Assembly: GCA_005888515.1 (NCBI GenBank)
Contig: VAZR01000246.1
Coordinates: 1 to 14,158, forward strand
From: Alphaproteobacteria bacterium
GTDB taxonomy: Bacteria > Pseudomonadota > Alphaproteobacteria > ATCC43930 > CGMCC-115725
Direction of reading: 5' to 3'
Length of the DNA: 14,158 nt
This document shows positions 6,994-13,461 of the stretch, piece after piece. Made by a program: the position numbers and the translations under genes. How positions within the stretch are numbered: position 1 is the first letter of the stretch; every line of letters starts with the position of its first letter. Below the pieces are notes generated by a model. That model worked only from the letters and a program-made list of their open reading frames with translations. It made no database searches and had not been told where the DNA came from.

Positions 6994-8100
6994 ATGGCGG
7001 AAGTCGCCCTGCGCAACATTGTCAAGACCTTCGACCGCACCCCCGCGGTCGCGGGCATCGACCTCAACATCAACGACCGCGAGTTTGTCGTGCTGGTCGG
7101 CCCGTCGGGCTGCGGCAAGACCACGACCTTGCGGATGATCGCCGGTCTCGAGGAAGCCACCTCGGGCGAGATATATATCGGCGACCAGCTGGTCAACGAC
7201 GTTCCGCCAAAGGACCGGGACATCGCAATGGTGTTCCAAAACTATGCGCTCTACCCGCATATGACCGTGTACGAGAACATGTCGTTCGGTCTGCGGCTGA
7301 AGAAATTCCCGAAGGCCGAGATCAAGGAGCGGGTCGAGAATGCCGCGCGCATCCTCGATATCACCAACCTGCTCGATCGTCGGCCGAAGCAGCTGTCGGG
7401 CGGCCAGCGTCAGCGCGTCGCGATGGGCCGTGCGATCGTTCGAAACCCGAAGGTATTCTTGTTCGACGAACCGCTATCCAACCTCGACGCCAAATTGCGC
7501 GTCCAGATGCGAATGGAGATCAAGAAGGTTCATCAGAAGGTCACGGTGACAACCGTCTACGTCACCCATGACCAGATCGAGGCGATGACCCTCGCCGACC
7601 GGGTCGTCGTGATGAATGGCGGGAAGATCGAGCAGATCGGTTCGCCGAATGAGGTTTATCACCGTCCGACGACCCGGTTCGTCGCCGGCTTCATCGGTTC
7701 GCCGGCGATGAATTTCCTGCCGTGCCGGCTCGTCGAGGGCAGCAACGGCAGCGCCGGGCTCTCGGTAAAACTGTCCGACAAGCTGACCTTCCCGGTGCCG
7801 CCGGATCGGGTTGGACGCTATCGCCCGCATGCCGGCCGCGAATTGCTGTTCGGCTTGCGTCCCGAGGACATCATCGAGAAGCGAGGTGATTTGCCGCCGG
7901 GCCGCACCGCTTTCGACGCGCAGCTCGATGTCGTCGAGCCGATGGGCATGGAAACGATGGTCTATTTCCTGGTCGACGGCACTGAAGTCTGCGGCCGTGT
8001 CAACCCGGCGGTCGCCGGCAAGCCCGGCGAGACGATGCCGCTCGTCGCAGACCTCAACCATATGCACCTGATCGACCCGAAGACCGACCAGGTGCTCTAG
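6994..8100 (+). CDS. ugpC: Sugar ABC transporter ATP-binding protein, UgpC/MalK/MsmK type
   Basis: A 368-residue ATPase with all nucleotide-binding motifs: Walker A GPSGCGKTT (36-44), Q-loop Gln82, signature LSGGQ (134-138), Walker B VFLFDEP (154-160) with Glu159, D-loop SNLD, and switch His192. The N-terminal domain is followed by the regulatory TOBE/MalK-type extension (from about residue 235 onward), so this is a sugar-type importer ATPase rather than an amino acid one. ATP hydrolysis by a dimer drives uptake through the two permeases. The start at 6994 lies five bases after the permease stop; an upstream in-frame ATG would add 40 residues copied out of frame from the permease and was rejected. 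A strong terminator follows the gene. The symbol denotes the family; the transported compound is unknown. Confidence 0.93.
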   Translation: MAEVALRNIVKTFDRTPAVAGIDLNINDREFVVLVGPSGCGKTTTLRMIAGLEEATSGEIYIGDQLVNDVPPKDRDIAMVFQNYALYPHMTVYENMSFGLRLKKFPKAEIKERVENAARILDITNLLDRRPKQLSGGQRQRVAMGRAIVRNPKVFLFDEPLSNLDAKLRVQMRMEIKKVHQKVTVTTVYVTHDQIEAMTLADRVVVMNGGKIEQIGSPNEVYHRPTTRFVAGFIGSPAMNFLPCRLVEGSNGSAGLSVKLSDKLTFPVPPDRVGRYRPHAGRELLFGLRPEDIIEKRGDLPPGRTAFDAQLDVVEPMGMETMVYFLVDGTEVCGRVNPAVAGKPGETMPLVADLNHMHLIDPKTDQVL

Positions 8101-8121
8101 ACCAAATTTCGACGTCTCGGC

Positions 8122-8158
8122 CAAGCCGCCGCACCCCCGCGGCGGCTTGTGCTTTTTT
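8122..8158 (+). terminator. Intrinsic terminator after the ABC operon
   Basis: CAAGCCGCCGC (8122-8132) and GCGGCGGCTTG (8139-8149) form a perfect 11-bp stem with a six-base loop (ACCCCC). Six T's follow at 8153-8158. It lies 22 bases after the ATPase stop and only 16 bases before the start of the first dehydrogenase, leaving no room for a separate promoter between them. Confidence 0.9.
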
Positions 8159-8174
8159 ACGCAAGGGCTGAGCG

Positions 8175-8936
8175 ATGCTGGACGTGCAAGACAAGGTCGT
8201 CGCGATCACCGGAGCGGCGCGGGGTCTCGGACAGGAATTCGCCTGGAGCCTGGCTGCCGCCGGCGCCCGCATTGTCGCCGGCGACATCAACGACTGCGCC
8301 GAAACGCTCGGCCTGGTGAAAAATGTCGGTCCGGAAGCCGTCGGGGTTAAGCTCGACGTCACCGATCCGGGCTCGGCCGTTTCGATGGTCGAGGCCGGAA
8401 TGCGCGCCTTTGGCCGGCTCGACGCGCTGATCAACAATGCCGCGCTGTACGGCGCGCTGCACGGCGGCCGTTTCGATGCGATTGACGAGGCGGAGTGGGA
8501 CGCCGCGATGGCGGTCAACGTCAAGGGTATCTGGAATTGCTGCAAGGCCGCGGTACCCGCGATGCGCCAGGCAGGAGGCGGCAGCATCGTCAATATCGCT
8601 TCCCTCGCGGCCACCTACGGCATGCCGTACGGGCTGCACTACACGACCTCGAAGGCCGCCGTGATCGGGCTGACACGGGGGCTGGCGCGCGAGCTCGGCC
8701 GCGACCGCATCCGGGTCAACGCGCTGGCGCCGAGCGCCGTCATCACGGAGGGGACCCGCGAGTTTTTCGGAGAAAAACTCGACCGCGCGCTCGACACGAT
8801 CAAGGCCGGCCAAACCATTCAGCGCAACCTGCAGCCATCGGATCTCGCCGGCACGGTGCTGTGGCTGATTTCCGATGCCAGCGGCTTTGTCACCGGCCAG
8901 ACGATCGCCGTCGATGGTGGCACCGTGATGCTGTGA
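8175..8936 (+). CDS. Short-chain dehydrogenase/reductase (SDR), first of a pair
   Basis: A 253-residue classical SDR. The dinucleotide-binding motif is ITGAARGLGQ (11-20), Asp37-Ile38 (GDIND) at the end of the second strand favours NAD(H), and NNAA follows strand 4 (about 87-90). The catalytic residues are Asn115, Ser143, Tyr156 and Lys160 (YTTSK). The C-terminal AVDGGTVML is also typical. Such enzymes oxidise a secondary alcohol to a ketone in sugars, polyols and related compounds. The likely substrate is whatever the neighbouring importer brings in, but that is inferred from position only. AAGGG lies about seven bases before the start. A strong terminator ends 16 bases upstream, so expression needs read-through from the ABC genes or a promoter inside them. 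The second SDR follows after 14 bases. Confidence 0.92.
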   Translation: MLDVQDKVVAITGAARGLGQEFAWSLAAAGARIVAGDINDCAETLGLVKNVGPEAVGVKLDVTDPGSAVSMVEAGMRAFGRLDALINNAALYGALHGGRFDAIDEAEWDAAMAVNVKGIWNCCKAAVPAMRQAGGGSIVNIASLAATYGMPYGLHYTTSKAAVIGLTRGLARELGRDRIRVNALAPSAVITEGTREFFGEKLDRALDTIKAGQTIQRNLQPSDLAGTVLWLISDASGFVTGQTIAVDGGTVML

Positions 8937-8950
8937 ACGAAGGGCGACAC

Positions 8951-9706
8951 ATGGAGCTGGCAGGAAAAGCGGCGCTGATCAGCGGCGCCGGGGGCGGCAT
9001 CTGCCGGGCGATCGCGGTCGCCTATGCGAAAGCCGGCGCGGCGGTGGCGTGTTGCGACATCGACCCGAAAGCCGCGGCGGAAACCGCCCAGCTGGTCACC
9101 GAAGCCGGTGGCCGCGCCCTGTCGCAAGCCTGCGACGTCGCCAGCGAGGCCGCGACCCGCGAGATCGCCAACGCGGCGCATGACGCCTTCGGCCGGCTCG
9201 ACATTCTCGTGCACGGCGCGGCGCCGCACGATCCGAGCGGCACAATCATCGAAACCACGTTCGCCGACTGGCAGCGGGTGCTCGACATCAACTTGAGCGG
9301 CGCGTTCTTGCTGAGCCGCGCGGCGCTGCCGCACATGATCGCCGGCGGCGGCGGCTCGATCATTTTCATCGCCTCGCAGCTTGGCCGGGTCGGCAGCGCC
9401 GGGCGCGCGGCCTATTGCGCGACCAAGGGCGCCTTGATCCAGCTCGCCAAAGTCATGGCGATCGACCATGCCGCGCAGAACATCCGGGTCAACACGCTGT
9501 CGCCGGGCGCGGTCGAGACGCAGCGGACGCTGAACCGTTACGGCTCGTTTGCCGCGGCGAACGAGCAGATCGGCGGCAAGCATCTGCTCGGCCGCCTGGG
9601 ACGGCCCGAGGAGATCGCGGGTGCGGCGGTCTATCTGGCGAGCGATATGGCGAGCTTTGTTACCGGCAGCGATCTGCTGGTCGACGGCGGCTATACGGCC
9701 ATCTGA
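8951..9706 (+). CDS. Short-chain dehydrogenase/reductase (SDR), second of a pair
   Basis: A 251-residue classical SDR. Asn114, Ser142, Tyr155 and Lys159 (YCATK) form the usual catalytic tetrad, Asp36-Ile37 (CDID) suggests NAD(H), and the C-terminus reads LLVDGGYTAI. Two motifs deviate. The glycine-rich loop is SGAGGGICRA (11-20), so the third conserved glycine is Cys18, and the usual NNAG after strand 4 is replaced by HGAA (about 88-91). The catalytic site is otherwise intact, so it is probably active, perhaps with altered cofactor affinity. It is 14 bases after the first SDR and clearly co-transcribed with it; two consecutive dehydrogenases fit a short sugar or polyol oxidation route. The longer open frame from 8495 is a shadow of the first SDR. 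Confidence 0.92.
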   Translation: MELAGKAALISGAGGGICRAIAVAYAKAGAAVACCDIDPKAAAETAQLVTEAGGRALSQACDVASEAATREIANAAHDAFGRLDILVHGAAPHDPSGTIIETTFADWQRVLDINLSGAFLLSRAALPHMIAGGGGSIIFIASQLGRVGSAGRAAYCATKGALIQLAKVMAIDHAAQNIRVNTLSPGAVETQRTLNRYGSFAAANEQIGGKHLLGRLGRPEEIAGAAVYLASDMASFVTGSDLLVDGGYTAI

Positions 9707-9753
9707 AGGACGCGTCAGGGAGCCCCCTCCCGCCCGCCGCTGTGCAGCGACTC

Positions 9754-9775
9754 CCCCCGCAAGCGGCTTTGCGCG
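9754..9775. repeat. Left flanking GC-rich repeat of the low-G+C segment
   Basis: The 13-base string CCCCCGCAAGCGG (9754-9766) recurs in direct orientation at 11302-11314. The overlapping GGCTTTGCGCG (9765-9775) recurs inverted at 11293-11303. Both copies bound the low-G+C WD40 stretch. They may be intergenic palindromic (REP-like) elements or the ends of an inserted segment. Confidence 0.45.
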
Positions 9776-9793
9776 AAAATTGGGCGTTCCCGG

Positions 9794-9817
9794 TTGACAA
9801 GGAGAGTTCTCGGTCAA
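9794..9817 (+). promoter_or_regulatory. TTGACA box inside a 24-base dyad upstream of the WD40 gene
   Basis: A perfect -35 hexamer TTGACA occurs at 9794-9799, but the -10 position 17 bases on (ATAGCC) is poor. TTGAC and GTCAA (9813-9817) are the outer arms of a dyad, with GAGA and TCTC inside, offset by one base. This could be a regulated promoter or an operator; it lies about 115 bases before the TTG start. Confidence 0.3.
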
Positions 9818-9930
9818 TAGCCATTTCCCGCATATGATCCCCGTTTTCGAGGAATCAGCAGACCATTTGGGCGGCGGCATCGCCACAAGGTCAGTGACCA
9901 ACGACCGCTCAAATTTGGGGATTCAACCGA

Positions 9931-11025
9931 TTGCGTATTGGATGGTTTGGGCTGTTGCTCGGCACCGCGATCGTGACCGTTGGTGCGACCTCCCGTTCCG
10001 ACACAAACCACGATCTTGCAATCCACCAGCGCAGGGAACTTGTGCACAAGAGCGACGTGACGGCTGCCGCATGGAGTCGCGACGGAAAGCTGATTGCAAC
10101 ATTGGGGCACTTTTTTCGACGCGTCACGATCTGGAACCCGGAAACGGGAGACATGATGCGGGAATTTGATATCGCGCGTTCGCCAACCGATTGCAATCAA
10201 GTAGCCTTTACGTTGGATGGTCGTTTTATTGTTAGTACCGCAGATTTCCACCCTGAGATTGACCGTCATGCCGCAGCCGTTCTTTGGCACGCTGAAACCG
10301 GAGACGTCGCACGCTATATACCTGGGCCGTTTCCCGAGAAGCCTGCCGTAGCTAATGCAGCTCATGTGTTTGCGGTTTCCCCAGACGGGTTGCATTTAGC
10401 GCTGAGGGCGTCAGTTGGTGGAGCCGCTGCGATCGTGCTCTATACGGGAAAAAATTGGACCGAACCTGTCGTCCTTCCAACTCGGTCAGGTACGGCAATT
10501 TCCATGTCCTTTAGCCCTGATGGACAACGGCTTGCGGTCGGAACGATACGCGGCCTGTTGACCGTCTTTAGTGTGACTGAACGCAAAGAATTATGGACGG
10601 TGCCGGCCTATGATCAAGATCAAGCCGGCATACAATCGCTCGCATACACTCAGGACGGTCGCTTCATAGCTACCGGCTCCACAGGAGGCCTACACGACCG
10701 TAAAGGACCGGACGGAGGTTGGGAACCAACCATGATAGCAAGCCCACTGGCGATCTGGGATGCTGCTGCCGGAACGCGCGTCCAAGCGGTCGCAGAAGCG
10801 ACCCAGCATATCTGGAATGTCTCTTGGAGCCGGGATGGTCGCATCTTGGCGACTGCGGAGGCAGATCACAAAGTACGCTTTCGCCGAATCGATTCTCCGG
10901 ATGCGTCGCCTCAAGCAATCAGCTTCGCTGGGGATACTATGGGCGTATCCTTTGCACCCGATGGTGTTAAGTTCGTTGCCGTTGGCGGCAGAACTGCGGT
11001 GGTGGGAGAAAGTTCGTTCAGATAA
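9931..11025 (+). CDS. Exported WD40-type beta-propeller protein, probably truncated by a frameshift
   Basis: A 364-residue protein starting at TTG with a signal-peptide-like N-terminus (MRIGWFGLLLGTAIVTVGA). Seven propeller units can be seen, each with a pattern like FSPDGxxLA: AAWSRDGKLIA, VAFTLDGRFIV, FAVSPDGLHLA, MSFSPDGQRLA, LAYTQDGRFIA, VSWSRDGRILA, VSFAPDGVKFVA. Some end in TIWNPETG or AIWDAAAG. Propellers of this sort are protein-interaction platforms; no catalytic domain is attached. The seventh blade stops early (GGRTAVVGESSFR). Skipping one G near 11002 would give AVWEKVRSDKIPVPL, a normal blade ending, so a one-base frameshift is likely. Base composition is visibly lower in G+C, with more A/T-ending codons than the neighbours, suggesting acquisition or relaxed selection. 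The gene stands alone after the SDR pair. Confidence 0.65.
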   Translation: MRIGWFGLLLGTAIVTVGATSRSDTNHDLAIHQRRELVHKSDVTAAAWSRDGKLIATLGHFFRRVTIWNPETGDMMREFDIARSPTDCNQVAFTLDGRFIVSTADFHPEIDRHAAAVLWHAETGDVARYIPGPFPEKPAVANAAHVFAVSPDGLHLALRASVGGAAAIVLYTGKNWTEPVVLPTRSGTAISMSFSPDGQRLAVGTIRGLLTVFSVTERKELWTVPAYDQDQAGIQSLAYTQDGRFIATGSTGGLHDRKGPDGGWEPTMIASPLAIWDAAAGTRVQAVAEATQHIWNVSWSRDGRILATAEADHKVRFRRIDSPDASPQAISFAGDTMGVSFAPDGVKFVAVGGRTAVVGESSFR

Positions 11026-11331
11026 AATCCCCGTTCCGCTGGAGCATCCATCGGAAAAGCACCCACTCCGGTTCCGTTATTTGACGATGTCCTCGTGTAT
11101 CAAAGGGAGATCTCAGCCAGCACGGAAGAAGGCCTATATTCTGGTGCAAGCTTTAGCGATTTCGTGCGGGAGTAGAGTTTTCTCGCAAAGCTGGCGAGGA
11201 GGCTCACCGACTTCCGTTATGATATATTGGCAGGCGATGTGGCTGTCATTCTCGAGCAGGATTTCGCCCATTTCGTGCAGAAATGGATTTCCCGCGCAAA
11301 GCCCCCGCAAGCGGGAGGTTGGCGTGGGGGC
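11026..11331. other. Gene-poor low-G+C stretch with possible coding remnants
   Basis: No convincing intact gene. In the WD40 frame, codons 11026-11172 read protein-like (including PVPLFDDVLVYQREIS and EEGLYSGASFSDFVRE) until TAG at 11173; after it the same frame gives LARRLTDFRYDILAGD and VAVILEQDFAHFVQKW up to about 11286. On the opposite strand 11134-11271 encodes a 45-residue frame beginning MGEILLENDSHIACQY, without a ribosome site. The picture fits the decayed 3' end of the WD40 gene and perhaps a second gene. The right end carries the flanking repeat and a hairpin. Confidence 0.4.
11293..11314. repeat. Right flanking GC-rich repeat of the low-G+C segment
   Basis: CGCGCAAAGCC (11293-11303) is the inverted copy of GGCTTTGCGCG at 9765-9775, and CCCCCGCAAGCGG (11302-11314) is a direct copy of 9754-9766. 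Together with the left copy it brackets the WD40 segment. Confidence 0.45.
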
Positions 11332-11333
11332 TT
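11299..11333 (-). terminator. Hairpin at the end of the phosphatase-like gene
   Basis: AAGCCCCC (11299-11306) and GGGGGCTT (11326-11333) form a perfect 8-bp stem, with a possible inner CCCGC-type pairing. It overlaps the stop codon (11332-11334) of the leftward gene. Only three T's follow on that strand, so as a terminator it is weak; it also overlaps the flanking repeat. Confidence 0.4.
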
Positions 11334-12135
11334 ACGCCTCCACCGAGTCGAGCACGTCACCATTCGGCGCTAAGGCGGCGGCCACCAGCGGTCCGCCGCG
11401 GCCGGCGCCGCCGTCCAGCGAAATCGCGAAATCGCGCTGAACCAGACCTCGCCGATCCCGATCGAAACCGCGAACCACCCGGCTGAACCGCTCAAACGGA
11501 GCAGTCAGCTCAAGGATGTCGGTGGCGCTCCACCAGAAAGCGTCGCCTTGTTCCGCTAAAGACCGGGCCGGATCGATGCCGGCGTGAACAAAGAGCAGTC
11601 GCCCGTCCTGGGTCATCGCGGCGTGCCGCAGCGTCGAGAACAGCGTGGTGTGACCCGGCGCCGCGTTCATCGCATCGCGCAACCCGCTGGTCCAGCGCGT
11701 GATCGTGCGTGGGCCATCGCGGCTCGCCGCAAAACCTTGCCGCAGATCGGCGCCATAGGCCTCCACTGTGGGTTCGATGCCGTTGCGTACCATCCAACCC
11801 AAAACCTCGCGCGGGTTCTGGGCGAATTGCAACTGCAGCAGTTTTTGCCACATCTCTTCCTGAGCACCGCGCAGGAACACGACATCGCAAGCGAACCCGC
11901 GCGGCCGCGCGAGCACGCGGCTGCGAAAATCGATCAGCTCGTTGATTGTCGCGACGATCGCGCCGCCGTGGCCGAGATAATTGCCGAGATAGACGATGCG
12001 GTCGCCATCGGCGAACCGGGCCGCGATCTGATCGTGCAACCGGGTCAGCCGCTCGGCTTCTCCGTGGATCGCCGCAACCGCCCAGATGCGTCGGACGCCT
12101 CGCAAGCGGGCGAATTTTCCGTCTGCGCCGTTCAC
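11332..12135 (-). CDS. Calcineurin-like metallophosphoesterase homologue with degenerate metal site
   Basis: A 267-residue protein whose framework matches PPP-family Ser/Thr phosphatases and diadenosine tetraphosphatases, but whose metal ligands are replaced. The position of GDIHG reads AAIHGEAERL (about 21-30), GDYIDRG reads GNYLGHG (about 51-57), and GNHE reads GAQEE (about 90-94). The later motif FVHAGIDPARSL is kept, as is a PGHTTLF stretch. Family members bind two metals through these Asp, Asn and His residues to cleave phosphate esters, so this protein is probably not a normal phosphatase; a binding or regulatory role is inferred. The reading frame is intact with ordinary high-G+C codon use, which argues against decay. 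It follows carD on the same strand after 32 bases and is likely co-transcribed with it. Confidence 0.8.
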   Translation of the reverse strand: MNGADGKFARLRGVRRIWAVAAIHGEAERLTRLHDQIAARFADGDRIVYLGNYLGHGGAIVATINELIDFRSRVLARPRGFACDVVFLRGAQEEMWQKLLQLQFAQNPREVLGWMVRNGIEPTVEAYGADLRQGFAASRDGPRTITRWTSGLRDAMNAAPGHTTLFSTLRHAAMTQDGRLLFVHAGIDPARSLAEQGDAFWWSATDILELTAPFERFSRVVRGFDRDRRGLVQRDFAISLDGGAGRGGPLVAAALAPNGDVLDSVEA

Positions 12136-12167
12136 GCCGCGCCCCCGCGCGGGTCCGCTCTAGGCCG

Positions 12168-12668
12168 TTAGGCCGCCGACAGCAGCTGTTCGACGCGCTG
12201 GACTGCGGTTGTTTCGTCTATCCGCTCGACCGCGGCGAACTCGCGCACCAGCCGGTCAAGGGCAGCCTGGTAAATCTGGCGCTCGCTGTACGACTGCTCG
12301 GGCTGCCCGACGTTGCGGAACAGGTCCCGCACGACTTCGGCGATCGAAGCGGGATCGCCCGACGAGATCTTGGCCTGATATTCCTGGGCCCGCCGGCTCC
12401 ACATCGTGCGCTTCGCCCGGGAGCGGCCGCGCAGCTTGGCAAGGGCGGCATCCATCTCCTTACGGCTCGACAGCTTGCGCAGCCCGGAAACTTTGGCCTT
12501 GGCGAGCGGCACGCGCAAGGTCATGCGGTCCTTGTCGAACAGCACCACAATAACGCTCAGGGTATGCCCGGCTATCTCCTGTATCTCAATGGCCGTAATC
12601 TTGCCCACGCCATGAGTGGGATAGACCACGAGATCGCCGCTGCTGAAAGAAACCTTCTCGGCCGTCAT
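12168..12668 (-). CDS. carD: CarD/CdnL family transcriptional regulator
   Basis: A 166-residue protein. The N-terminal ~65 residues (FSSGDLVVYPTHGVGKI, then VLFDKDRMTLRVPLAKA) form the CarD RNA-polymerase-interaction domain, related to the Mfd/TRCF domain that binds the RNA polymerase beta subunit. The rest is the helical DNA-contacting domain, with the basic KLRGRSRAKRTMWSRR and the family's typical TMWSRRAQEYQAKISSGDP. CdnL/CarD proteins stabilise the open promoter complex, notably at rRNA and housekeeping promoters. Length is normal for alphaproteobacteria. The start at 12668 gives MTAEKVSFSSGD. The gene lies 224 bases downstream of fdxA and 32 bases ahead of the phosphatase-like gene on the same strand. 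An AT-rich TATGAT (minus strand, about 12811-12816) could be its -10 box, though no good -35 is seen. Confidence 0.95.
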   Translation of the reverse strand: MTAEKVSFSSGDLVVYPTHGVGKITAIEIQEIAGHTLSVIVVLFDKDRMTLRVPLAKAKVSGLRKLSSRKEMDAALAKLRGRSRAKRTMWSRRAQEYQAKISSGDPASIAEVVRDLFRNVGQPEQSYSERQIYQAALDRLVREFAAVERIDETTAVQRVEQLLSAA

Positions 12669-12815
12669 TCTATTCTTCTCTCACAATACTGACCCGACGG
12701 CGCTGCTCCGAAACCTCCAGGGGTCGCCGACAATGGCGGCGACCGTCCACACCTCAAGCAAGGCCGCGGAACCGAGGGGGAGGGCGTCGATAAGCGCCAG
12801 TTAAATTTGTATCAT

Positions 12816-12884
12816 AATTTTGCCTGTTCGGCCAGCAGATCAGCCATGCCAGGCCCGCAGAGGGGCGGGTTAGCCCCTTTTTTT
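12816..12884 (+). ncRNA. Candidate small RNA ending at a rightward intrinsic terminator
   Basis: A GCCTG...CAGGC pairing (12822-12826 with 12850-12854) is followed by the terminator at 12861-12884. Upstream is an AT-rich run with TATCAT/CATAAT (12810-12818) that could be a -10 box. No rightward protein gene precedes the terminator, which makes a short independent transcript of roughly 60-70 bases the simplest explanation. The 5' end is a guess, and it resembles no RNA family I recognise. Confidence 0.35.
12861..12884 (+). terminator. Orphan intrinsic terminator pointing rightward
   Basis: AGGGGC (12861-12866) and GCCCCT (12873-12878) pair around GGGTTA, and seven T's run from 12878 to 12884. 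The T-run is on the plus strand, whereas carD and fdxA on both sides are transcribed leftward. It therefore cannot end fdxA transcription. Confidence 0.75.
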
Positions 12885-12892
12885 CGGTCGGA

Positions 12893-13228
12893 TCAGCGTC
12901 CGCCCGGATTGGGGCTGAAGAACTTCTCGTACTTGCCCTCGACGTCTTTCCACTGATCGGCGTCTTCGGGATAGGGCTTCTTGCGCGTTATATTGGGCCA
13001 GCTTGCGGCATATTGCCGATTAACTTCGAGCCATTGCTCCGCCACGGGCTCGCTGTCCGGGATGATCGCCTCGACCGGACATTCCGGCTCGCACACCCCG
13101 CAATCGATGCACTCGTCGGGGTGAATGACCAGCATGTTCTCGCCTTCGTAGAAGCAGTCCACCGGGCACACTTCAACGCAATCCATGTACTTGCAGCGGA
13201 TGCAGGCTTCAGTGACGACGTAGGTCAT
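12893..13228 (-). CDS. fdxA: Seven-iron ferredoxin FdxA
   Basis: A 111-residue ferredoxin of normal length. The cysteines fit the 3Fe-4S plus 4Fe-4S type: Cys9, Cys17 and Cys50 for the 3Fe cluster and Cys21, Cys40, Cys43 and Cys46 for the 4Fe cluster, in CKYMDCVEVCPVDCF and CIDCGVCEPECP. The C-terminal half (AASWPNITRKKPYP and so on) is the extension found in Azotobacter ferredoxin I-like proteins. It carries low-potential electrons in the cytoplasm; its partner here is unknown. It is upstream of carD on the same strand. The start MTYVVTEACIRC is the family's standard N-terminus; AAGGA lies about 15 bases before it, rather far. The gap to the rightward gene at 13462 (233 bases) holds no gene I can support. 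Confidence 0.96.
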   Translation of the reverse strand: MTYVVTEACIRCKYMDCVEVCPVDCFYEGENMLVIHPDECIDCGVCEPECPVEAIIPDSEPVAEQWLEVNRQYAASWPNITRKKPYPEDADQWKDVEGKYEKFFSPNPGGR

Positions 13229-13461
13229 GGTGTCGCGTTCTTTTCCTTGGGTTCATCGGTGCGCCGTGCGCAGCCATCATATGGTATCGCTGAGGCGCTA
13301 TCGCCGGCAAAACCACGTGCGGCCCTCCTACCATGCGGGTCGCCGCCGGGGCAAGCCTGCGACCCTTGCCGCCCGTCACGGCGAGGTGCGGCAATCCGCC
13401 GGCGGAAATTTTGCCGTGAGTCAGCCGTTATCGGCGAGCGTCTTTCGATAGCCGGGGTTCC

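Noticed and set aside
8819..9901. 360-codon open frame on the minus strand across the second SDR
   Set aside because: Shadow frame; the plus-strand SDR explains the coding signal fully.
9707..11331. Insertion sequence or transposon around the WD40 gene
   Set aside because: No transposase or integrase frame and no clear target-site duplication; only short flanking repeats, so it is reported as a possibility, not annotated as a mobile element.
11584..12692. Open frames on the plus strand across the phosphatase-like gene and carD
   Set aside because: The minus-strand proteins have clear family motifs; the plus frames are Arg/Pro-rich shadows.
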